Source: Euperipatoides rowelli (lineage: Eukaryota > Onychophora > Udeonychophora > Euonychophora > Peripatopsidae). Taken from it: 14,077 nt of DNA. Below the pieces are notes generated by a model. It saw only the letters and a list, made by a program, of their open reading frames with translations. It searched no databases and was not told the origin of the DNA. The position numbers and the translations under genes are program-made. The stretch lies in assembly GCA_003024985.2 (NCBI GenBank), contig PXIH01S0061989.1; one strand, written 5' to 3'. The stretch's first letter is position 1. Each line of letters begins with the position of its first letter. Shown piece by piece: positions 8,203-14,077 of this stretch.

Positions 8203-8495
8203 TTTGATTCTTTCATTCTGTAATGGAAGTCTTTACATAGATCAAGTACTAATTGAATTTATGGACAGTATTCCTTCAACTTGAGATTTAATTGAAAGTG
8301 TTATAAAGGACAGACAAATGAGTCAAAGTCTCTATTAACTTGTTTAATAAAATGTCTTTTGCAGACTAAATGCGGGATATTCTTGTGGAAAAACTTCAGG
8401 TTGTATTTATTAACCCTTTGAAGGTTACATTAAAAGATGAAGAAAATTACAATTCTCCATGTCAAAAATCTGAAAGACATGATAACATTCTTTGA
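8203..8495 (+). pseudogene. Unidentified coding-like patches, possible decayed exons
   Basis: A pyrimidine-rich acceptor-like CTTTTCTCTTCAG ends at 8202. From 8204 one frame runs 43 codons interrupted by a single TGA at 8282-8284, with mixed residues such as DQVLIEFMDSIPST before the stop and DLIESVIKDRQMSQSLY after it. A second 41-codon frame starts at ATG 8370 (MRDILVEKLQVVFINPLKV) in a different phase. The composition is more protein-like than the surrounding AT-rich frames, but both patches are short, out of phase with each other and match no family I recognise. They could be old transposon or gene remnants, or chance. Confidence 0.2.
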
Positions 8496-8499
8496 AATG

Positions 8500-9300
8500 T
8501 GAAAGAGGTAAAACAACCAATTTGAGAAACTCTCTAACCTTTCATCTTTTGTGGACATGTATTCAAATACCACCAGTAAGCTGTAGACCCCTCGAAAAAA
8601 GTGGACACATAACTGAAATTATTATTAAATGACAAATTGAAATAAAAAGACAGTGCCATAGAATACCACCAGAGTACCTCATTAAATAAGTGTACTATCT
8701 TAATTTCTTGACATGAAACTGTGCCCCTCTCCCCCCGCCCCTATATTTTATCTTTTCTAAGGTTCAGGCGAGTGTTTCCATGCAACCATATGCCATTTTG
8801 AAAAACAGTCTTATAAAGAATTCTGATTTTATCCAAAAAGCTGCAACTAGACAGTTTTTTAGTGCACTGTGGTCAATCTAAGGTTCACTAGCATGGTGTC
8901 AAACAAGGGTGCCTTCCCTACCCCCACAACAAATGATAAAATATTAAAAAAATATATTAATAAAAATGAGAAGAAAAAGTTAAAAAGTTAAAAGTACAAA
9001 ATTTGTTCTTAAATAATGTAATGGCTGGTGCTGCATCCTGGTGGCAAGCTTGGAAATATTTGGTTGAATAGCGCACAGGTTAATTCTGAGTTCTGTTCCA
9101 ACATTTTTCATATATTTAAATTATTGTACCATACTTTTATTTTATATACATTTTAGACCTTAAAAATTGGTTTCAAATTAAGAAAATAAGTATTTATGAC
9201 TGACAGCAATTTGCCTATAATAACAATTACATAGGGAAGGAGGGAGCCAACATTTAAAATGAAGGAGTCTAAAGGTGAAAATGTTATTTTTTTTTGAGCA
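8500..9300. other. Unassigned stretch with a C-rich patch
   Basis: A pyrimidine tract with CCCCTCTCCCCCCGCCCC lies at 8724-8741, and CCCTACCCCCAC near 8917-8928. No gene or recognisable element was found. A weak tRNA-like box B at 9089-9099 was considered and not accepted. Confidence 0.45.
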
Positions 9301-9302
9301 TA

Positions 9303-9440
9303 ATCCGAGCATCAGAGAATGCTCTGAAACTAGAAAGGTTGGATTCTAAATAACTTGAAGCATGCTCTGTGGATGTTAATTAAATTGAAGAATACTCTGA
9401 GCATGCTCTGATTTCTTATGATAAAATCAGTAGGATTCAG
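9303..9440. repeat. ATGCTCTG motifs spaced about 42 bp
   Basis: ATGCTCTG begins at 9319, 9362 and 9403, giving spacings of 43 and 41 bp. The third copy sits in an extended palindrome, CTCTGAGCATGCTCTG. The sequence between motifs is only weakly similar, so this is at best a highly degraded tandem repeat, or a group of binding sites. Confidence 0.5.
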
Positions 9441-9765
9441 AGAAGTACCCATAATTCATTAAAAACCAATATGGTGGCCAATGATGCATTAAAATTCTGG
9501 TTAACAATTAGACGTGCAAATTCTTAATTCTATTCATCTTTAGACATTTATATTCACGTGTAAGTGACACAGGAATAGTTTGGTTCAAATAAAAATAATA
9601 AATTGTTTTTTGTTTTCTTTCTTAATCATGCGTTGACGGCTTTTACTAATACCGTGATAAACCAATGCTATGCTATGCAGCAAACAGCAAATTGGACTTT
9701 TTTTTTTAAAAATGAATTGTTGTCTTTTAATATATTTCATTTAAAAAGATAATAATGTTAGTATA
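9441..9765. other. AT-rich non-coding stretch, nothing recognised
   Basis: No ORF, RNA gene or mobile-element end was recognised between the motif cluster and the palindrome at 9769. Confidence 0.45.
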
Positions 9766-9768
9766 CTA

Positions 9769-9825
9769 GCAACATCAATTCAATGTTGCAACATCTTCTA
9801 ACTCAGAAGATGTTGCTAAATTGAA
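9769..9825. repeat. Overlapping palindromes built on GCAACAT
   Basis: GCAACAT and ATGTTGC pair across 9769-9789. Overlapping this, GCAACATCTTCT (9788-9799) and AGAAGATGTTGC (9805-9816) form a perfect 12-bp stem with a 5-base loop, bounded by TTCAAT and ATTGAA at 9779 and 9820. The two hairpins compete for the same bases. No adjacent gene is known to be controlled by them. Confidence 0.85.
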
Positions 9826-9875
9826 TTTTTTAATAGCGACGATTACAATCAATTTGGAGTTTTCTCTTAAAACTA

Positions 9876-10081
9876 AGAATTTAGCGAGGACAGTCTGAGC
9901 TGATGAGTCAAGCACTAGTAGCAACATGTAGGTTTCTTCAAATTGGACAATGTGGGGCCTTTAATTATTGATTGTTGCTGTTGGACCAAGTATTGGCGGC
10001 TGGTGTGAGATTCTATTTGGATTATTGAACTATCTGAAGAATTTCTATACGTCTGGAGGTTTTGATCTTGTTAAGAGATAA
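9876..10081 (+). other. Unidentified short open frames, uncertain coding value
   Basis: Two short open frames in different phases overlap the region: about 28 codons ending near 9972 (contains QALVATCRFLQIGQCG), and 38 codons from 9965 to 10081 (contains VAVGPSIGGWCEILFGLLNY). Their composition is less AT-biased than nearby frames. No family was recognised and no clear splice sites bound them. This could be a decayed gene fragment or chance. Confidence 0.15.
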
Positions 10082-10084
10082 AAT

Positions 10085-10668
10085 AATCATCAATATAGAC
10101 AAGGTCTATACAATAAACAGTTTATGACATCATTTATTTGTTTTTATATTAAATATTGTAATTGAATCGTAATTTTTATAAATATTGTAATTAGGATCAA
10201 CATAATGAATTAGGAGCAAATTCTTAAATGTACAGTCTATAATATTCAATGTATAGATTTTCTAGATGTTAATAATAGTATGCATACTAGTAACTTGAAA
10301 TAAACAAAAGAATGGTTATATTTCAGATAAAAAAAGATTGTATTCTTGCACAACTTAGAAGATCAAAGGAAAGGAATTATCAGCACGATTTACATTTAAT
10401 TTAAACACTCCTCAAATTTTTTAAAATAAAAACTAAGATATTTAAAGGACATCAAAATCAAAAGGTAGAATAATTTTAAAATGATTGATTTAGATTAGAA
10501 AATGTAGGCAAAATTTACGAGCAGTTATGCATTGTAATTTTGGCATTATTGGAATTTTTTATGACTAGTTCCATTTCTATTTATTTGTGGGTTAAAAAAA
10601 AACAATTCTTGATCTCCATATCATAGGATCAATAAAGGTCCTATTATTTATTATTACTTATTATTATA
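10085..10668. other. AT-rich non-coding stretch ending in an acceptor-like tract
   Basis: No gene was recognised. The last part consists of TTATT words ending in TTATTATTATAG at 10669, which could act as an AT-type intron 3' splice site for the candidate exon that follows. Confidence 0.4.
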
Positions 10669-10669
10669 G

Positions 10670-10806
10670 AACAACAACAAAAACTATATAGTTTTTTCAA
10701 CCGTCATGATGATGACAACTATCTTGAAAGTGCTCTGAAAACAGATATGCCGATGTTAAATGTTTCAAACTCTGATGTTATCAGTCTTTTCTCCATGATC
10801 TATTAG
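10670..10806 (+). CDS. Candidate last exon of an unidentified gene
   Basis: After an acceptor-like TTATTATTATAG ending at 10669, one frame is open from codon 10672 to the TAG at 10804-10806, about 44 codons. It has a balanced composition (contains NRHDDDNYLESALKTDMPML and later NSDVISLFSMIY at the C-terminus), unlike the Ile/Asn/Lys-rich chance frames nearby. An AATAAA lies 113 bp after the stop. I do not recognise the family, and no convincing upstream exon was found. It may be a true 3' exon, a remnant of a duplicated gene, or chance. If real, the splice would fall after the first base of a codon. Confidence 0.3.
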
Positions 10807-10918
10807 TAATACTCATGTTCTGCTCCGGGATAATTAACATATGCAGCCTATTGGATAATAGAAAAATAGAGGAGCCTAAGTTTAACGATTGGTGTACCTA
10901 TTCCACATCCCTGCTTCA

Positions 10919-10924
10919 AATAAA
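10919..10924 (+). promoter_or_regulatory. AATAAA polyadenylation-type signal
   Basis: This canonical hexamer lies 113 bp downstream of the stop of the candidate exon. AATAAA is common by chance in AT-rich DNA, so it has weight only together with that exon. Confidence 0.3.
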
Positions 10925-10990
10925 GTCAGTGGTTTAACTAAAAAATTATCTAAAAAATATATATAAAAAAAGAAATATAAAAGAATCTAT

Positions 10991-11212
10991 TGTATTAATA
11001 GAAAAGAAACATATGGTATGCTATTCTGAGTAACAGAATACATTTATTTGACTAACAAATCTATTGATAAGATAAATATTTATTAAAGGATTGCTCAAAA
11101 ACATAATAATAATCACTGCTTTAAGATTATCAGAACATAGCCTACCTGTATACATATGGCAATTAAGTGTATGATATCATTACAATATTCTTCTGAATGT
11201 AAATACATAACA
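10991..11212 (-). repeat. 3' LTR of the gypsy element
   Basis: It starts TGTTATGTATTTAC on the minus strand at 11212, directly after the polypurine tract, and ends ...TTAATACA at 10991. The TG/CA ends are canonical. Its right limit is fixed by the polypurine tract and its left limit by similarity to the 13973 copy. The five bases outside, TCTAT at 10986-10990, would be the target duplication, but the partner is beyond the window. Confidence 0.88.
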
Positions 11213-11227
11213 GCTATCCCCCTTCAA
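11213..11227 (-). promoter_or_regulatory. Polypurine tract for plus-strand priming
   Basis: On the minus strand the sequence TTGAAGGGGGATAGC sits immediately before the TGTTATG start of the 3' LTR and just after the Pol stop codon, the expected place for the primer of second-strand synthesis. The G-rich core GAAGGGGGATAG is intact. Confidence 0.85.
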
Positions 11228-11412
11228 GAGAGCTGAAAGCGGTCGGGAGGATTCCTATTTTGAGCTGGGTAGCTTGTTGGTTTGGTCAAAGTACTGGATT
11301 TCCTATACTGTATCTGATTGGGTGATGATGCTCCAGATCCTAGGTCAACTATGTGTGGTGTGGCTGTGTAGACATTTTTTATTTTTTCTTCATTAGTCTC
11401 CAAATTATCCAA
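11224..11412 (-). pseudogene. C-terminal tail of gypsy Pol
   Basis: A 62-codon open frame ends ...SYPAQNRNPPDRFQLS. The pattern of a basic/Asn-rich stretch then PPDRF a few residues before the stop is typical of the extreme C-terminus of K02A2.6-type gypsy Pol, downstream of integrase. No integrase HHCC zinc-binding region or DDE catalytic core precedes it; the RNase H end lies only about 10 codons upstream. Its stop overlaps the polypurine tract. The ATG that opens the frame is not a real start, because this was part of a polyprotein. Confidence 0.8.
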
Positions 11413-11414
11413 AA

Positions 11415-11850
11415 GTGGGATCTGGATAGAGCATCGGTGTTGCTATTCTCCTTTGATGGATTATATATTATGTTATAATCATAATTTGATAGTATCATTG
11501 GCCTCTTTGCAGGCAGCTTACGGCCAAAGTTGGGATTTCCTTTTCAGAGTTAAAGGTATAGTATAGGTTAAGGGTCTATGATCGGTGTATAAAGTGAACT
11601 ACCGTAAATATATTTATGAAATTTTTTAATTCCAAAAATTATTTAGAATTCATCTCGATCCAATTAGAATATTTTATTTCTTTAGAGTTTAGGCTCTTTG
11701 AAGCAACCATAATTGACTTTTGAGATTTGTCTTTAAAATGATGGCTACAGATGTGTCACCTAACAACGTGACGCATCTGTAGCTAGAATGAGCTCAAAAT
11801 CTGGGTTGTAATGGGCTAAAAGGTTTTAGGAGGTCAATTCCCTTTTACTT
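11415..11850 (-). pseudogene. Degraded RNase H domain of gypsy Pol
   Basis: In minus-strand order: NPDFELILATDAS near 11769-11810 (the conserved first catalytic Asp region), IIFGIKKFHKYIYG near 11601-11645, TDHRPL near 11570-11590, and the terminal NPSKENSNTDALSR near 11420-11465. The motifs are spread over more than one frame with many stops. A perfect-looking inverted duplication lies at the TDAS motif. In intact relatives RNase H removes the RNA strand of the DNA-RNA hybrid during reverse transcription in the cytoplasm. Confidence 0.85.
11744..11783. repeat. Inverted duplication at the RNase H TDAS motif
   Basis: GCTACAGATGTGTCAC (11744-11759) and GTGACGCATCTGTAGC (11768-11783) pair at 15 of 16 positions around the 8-base loop CTAACAAC. 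The right arm is the coding sequence for ATDAS on the minus strand; the left arm is its inverted copy and replaces the residues expected next in the family. Confidence 0.9.
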
Positions 11851-11929
11851 AATTCAAATTGTTTTTCACAGCTTTCAGTCCAGTTTCATTTATATCCTTT
11901 GGTTAGTTATTTATTTAGTTCACAAATTT

Positions 11930-12650
11930 TGTTAGACAGATTTGGAATAAGTTTCCGATGATAACTCAAAAGACCTAAAAATGAATGAAGTTGGTCAATA
12001 ATAACTTTGATTTTTTTACTGTTGACAGTTATTCCATTTTTGCTAATGATGTGCCCTAAATACTCAATGCTATCTTTACAGAATTCACATTTTTCCTTGT
12101 TTAAACGTAGGTTTTTTTTTTTCTAAAGTTTCCAAAATTTATTTGAAATTAGAAAAATGTGTATTTAAATCCTTACTACTTATAAGAACACAAGACATTA
12201 ACTGTTTTATTCACCCTTTTGAGAATTGTGTCCATTACACTTTGGAATATTGCAGGCGCTGAGGAAATGCCAAAAAAAAAGACTATTAATACTAAACAAT
12301 CTGAGGTGTGTGTTGACAGATAAAGGTTCACGAAACTTGGCCTCCATACGTATTTGATAATAGGCATGGGCTAAATCAAGTTTACTGAAAATTACCTTGC
12401 CATTTAGTTAGTTAAAATTTCATCAATAATTGAAGTGTATAATGATTATCTTACAAGTTTTTATTTAGTCCGATGTGATAATTCTTACATAATCTCAGCC
12501 TTACATTTTTTTAAAATCAGAACGATAGGCGCAGCCTACATTGAGAATTTAATTGGTGTAATTATGCCTTGATTTTGAAGTTTATTAAGCTTCTCCTNCA
12601 CAGGTGGAATTAGAGCGAAAGGCATGTTCCTATGTTTACAAAATTTTGGG
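11930..12650 (-). pseudogene. Degraded reverse transcriptase of gypsy Pol
   Basis: Family motifs appear in order on the minus strand: MPFALIPPV near 12600-12630, LNKLQNQGIITPI, AAPIV, FSKLDLAHAYYQI (12350-12393), FGISSAPAIFQSVMDTIL (12215-12272), LISSKDLNTHF (12150-12186), KEKCEFC and EYLGHIISKNGI (12035-12066), and SFLGLLSYHRKLIPNLS (11930-11985). The catalytic YxDD box expected between VLC and LISS is absent. Several stops and frameshifts are present. The segment between EYLGH and SFLGL is also shorter than usual. The N at 12598 keeps the frame, so it stands for one real base. Confidence 0.92.
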
Positions 12651-12814
12651 ACTGAATCTTTTTTAAGAATAAATTCGCTTCAGTTCCTTTAATGCAGCCA
12701 AGTTTATTTACAAATAACTTGTTGAATTGTTTTAAAAACATATTTAATTTTTCTTTGCATCTTCTAAAGATTCAATTTATTTTCCTAGGTTTGTTTTTAA
12801 ACCCAGTGTGCTAA

Positions 12815-13085
12815 ACCTTGCTATTCCAAGTAATGTGGTGTTTCCCATGTCTGTTACAAATAGTTCAGATTATATGCAGAATTGTTTCTAAACTGGATGT
12901 TGACTGTTTTAACACCTACTGGTTTGATCAAATGATCAAAAAACTTATGCATTACTGTAGTTCTGTCTAATTTTTCTCTTGACCACAATGATTTAAACAA
13001 ACACATCAGGATTAACTTTATTGGGGCACCCACATCTAATTCAAAGTCTATCTGCTTTCCAATAACAGTAACATTTAAAATTAAA
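12815..13085 (-). pseudogene. Degraded aspartic protease of gypsy Pol
   Basis: The minus strand encodes IDFELDVGAPIKLI at about 13010-13050, matching the retroviral-type active-site pattern D-T/S-G-A, here DVGA. About 60-70 residues later comes LLGIARFSTLGLK (12800-12836), matching the LLGxxWL flap-end pattern. The Thr/Ser after the catalytic Asp is replaced by Val. There is at least one frameshift between the two motifs. Confidence 0.75.
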
Positions 13086-13265
13086 AAGCTTTGAGTCCAA
13101 AATCCTAATTATAATTTCTTACGAGCTAACAATAAAAGGAATAGCTTTTTATTACCAACTTCGTTTATGCTTTCATTTTGTTTATGCTCATCACAATTAT
13201 TCAGTTCAAGATCATTTGTTTTGTTTGCAGTTCCTTCTTTCTTTTTTAGAAATCTACACACTGGT

Positions 13266-13400
13266 TTAATGTGTACAATTTTTTTGCAGAAATGACAAGT
13301 AGATTCTTAAACTTATAAATTTTATCTGAATGCAACCACAGTGTTTACATATTTGCTCGTGAATATTTTTTTTATTAAAATTTGCCGAAACAGTTTTTTT
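13266..13400 (-). pseudogene. Degraded zinc-knuckle (nucleocapsid) region
   Basis: CKHCGC followed after about ten residues by CHFCKKIVHIKPVC is visible when one frame change is allowed (13275-13350). The second knuckle keeps C-x2-C-x4-H-x4-C. These CCHC knuckles bind the element's RNA during packaging. The first knuckle has lost its regular His/Cys spacing. Confidence 0.75.
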
Positions 13401-13439
13401 TATGAAAAATACATTATTTTTCTTTCCCAAATCGATCAA

Positions 13440-13929
13440 ATTTTTATTAATTAATTCTGATGCACAAGATTTCATCGAAGGAAATGTCATTTCCTTCCAT
13501 AATTAATCCTTTTCTGATTGAATAATCGCTAATCCCATAGATAAACTATTCCACGAAAGTGAAATTTAATTTTTCTGCTAATTCATAATTTACTGAAATT
13601 TTCCTAAGTTCAGCTGCATAACAAGAAATTGTTTCATACTCTTCCTGTTTTCTTTCTCTGAGTTTGAAACGTTCGATTCTTCAAAGTCCTATAGGTGTAT
13701 AGTGACATTCTAAAATCGCAAATATTTCTTGTATACTTTTATTTTATGGATTTTCAAGTGCTATAAGATTACACAATAAATTGTAAGTCTGACTACCGAT
13801 AATAGTTAAAATTGTCGATGTTTTTAATTTATCCTCAACTTACGTCACTTCTAAAAATAGCAGTAATTGCTGTGCTTAACTTTCCCAGCGACTTTTTTTA
13901 GGTTCAAAACTTCCAATTTTTGACTTCAT
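13440..13929 (-). pseudogene. Degraded Gag capsid region
   Basis: From ATG at 13929 one frame runs about 160 codons with five internal stops, and then shifts frame near 13450. Family-typical segments are IGSFEPKKSRWES at the start, EDKLKTSTILTIIGSQTYNL, IQEIFAILECHYTP, ERFKLRERKQEEYETIS and the YGISDYSIRKGL segment. This is the usual layout of gypsy Gag, which forms the cytoplasmic particle. The start is chosen because it opens the conserved N-terminal segment about 40 bp inside the 5' LTR end. Confidence 0.88.
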
Positions 13930-13972
13930 AATTTATATCAAAATTAATAACTTGTCGACAAATTTTCTATTT

Positions 13973-14077
13973 TGTATTAATAGAAAAGAAACATATGGTA
14001 CATTATTCTGTTTAAAAGAATACAACTGCTAACTATTGAATACAAATACAAATACAAATGAATGGACAACAGACTAT
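13973..14077 (-). repeat. 5' LTR of the gypsy element, partial (window end)
   Basis: The first ~52 bases match 10991-11042 with about six differences, including the shared TGTATTAATAGAAAAGAAAC. Beyond about 14025 the match weakens and an AATACA tandem (14038-14058) appears, so this LTR has diverged or acquired an insertion. Up to about 117 bp more would lie beyond the window if it is as long as the other LTR. Confidence 0.8.
14038..14058. repeat. Short AATACA tandem repeat
   Basis: Three to four hexamer units (AATACA) occur inside the partial 5' LTR and are absent from the other LTR at the corresponding place, suggesting slippage after insertion. Confidence 0.75.

Larger units (their letters stand above)
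10991..14077 (-). mobile_element. Defective Ty3/gypsy LTR retrotransposon, integrase-deleted, 5' LTR cut by window end
   Basis: The element runs right to left. A 222-bp 3' LTR (10991-11212, TG...CA) and the start of the 5' LTR (13973 onward) share TGTATTAATAGAAAAGAAAC at their plus-strand left edges. The internal region keeps the order Gag, zinc knuckles, protease, reverse transcriptase, RNase H, then a Pol C-terminal tail and a polypurine tract beside the 3' LTR. The integrase core is missing. The Gag, RT and Pol-tail motifs resemble K02A2.6-type gypsy elements of invertebrates. Full length should be near 3.2 kb if the 5' LTR is complete, against about 5 kb for intact relatives. Stops, indels and ~12% LTR difference show an old copy that cannot move by itself. 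Confidence 0.92.

Noticed and set aside
9061-9100. tRNA-derived SINE promoter (TGGTTGAATAGCG and AGTTCTGTTCC)
   Set aside because: Box B matches 8 of 10 fixed positions, but box A is poor and there is no tRNA-like fold, tail or second copy in the window.
9891-9945. Hammerhead ribozyme core (GAGCTGATGAGTC near 9897-9909)
   Set aside because: CTGATGAG is present, but no GAAA follows a plausible stem II and no closing stem III was found.

Overview
The window is about 70-75% A+T by eye. It looks like a piece of an AT-rich animal (invertebrate) genome: long homopolymers, ATT microsatellites, ends that look like several hAT DNA-transposon families, a decayed Ty3/gypsy LTR retrotransposon, and no long open reading frames, operons or bacterial-type gene packing. 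A cnidarian such as Hydra or another AT-rich invertebrate would fit, but nothing here fixes the species. Seven single N bases mark assembly ambiguities. No complete host gene is visible.

Layout. 1-920: AT-rich non-coding DNA with an ATT microsatellite. 924-1597: several copies of an unclassified interspersed repeat (here 'family A') in inverted and direct arrangement. 1800-2870: a cluster of G/C homopolymer tracts and four sequences resembling hAT termini. 2980-3120: another family A copy, followed by a 20-bp tandem repeat and a purine-rich stretch. 3560-5990: AT-rich DNA with nothing recognisable except a microsatellite and a small palindrome. 5988-6350: a doubled family A module. 6900-7131: a hAT-like end that touches a ~300-bp near-palindrome (7132-7430). 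7430-10660: mostly unassigned, with small palindromes, a ~42-bp periodic motif and a few short coding-like patches. 10670-10806: a possible last exon of an unidentified plus-strand gene, with an AATAAA signal 113 bp after its stop.

10991 to the window end: a minus-strand Ty3/gypsy-type element. Its 3' LTR (10991-11212), polypurine tract, degraded Pol (C-terminal tail, RNase H, reverse transcriptase, protease), zinc-knuckle region and Gag are all in the expected order. The 5' LTR starts at 13973 and runs off the window. The copy is dead: it has stops and frameshifts throughout, the catalytic YxDD box of the reverse transcriptase is missing, an inverted duplication sits at the RNase H TDAS motif, and the whole integrase core is gone, so RNase H runs almost directly into the Pol C-terminal tail. 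The LTR starts differ by roughly 12% over their first ~50 bp, so the insertion is old.

Most other nominal ORFs are low-complexity, or are open by chance in repeat DNA. The most notable structures outside the retroelement are the ~300-bp hairpin, the family A arrangements and the candidate terminal exon.
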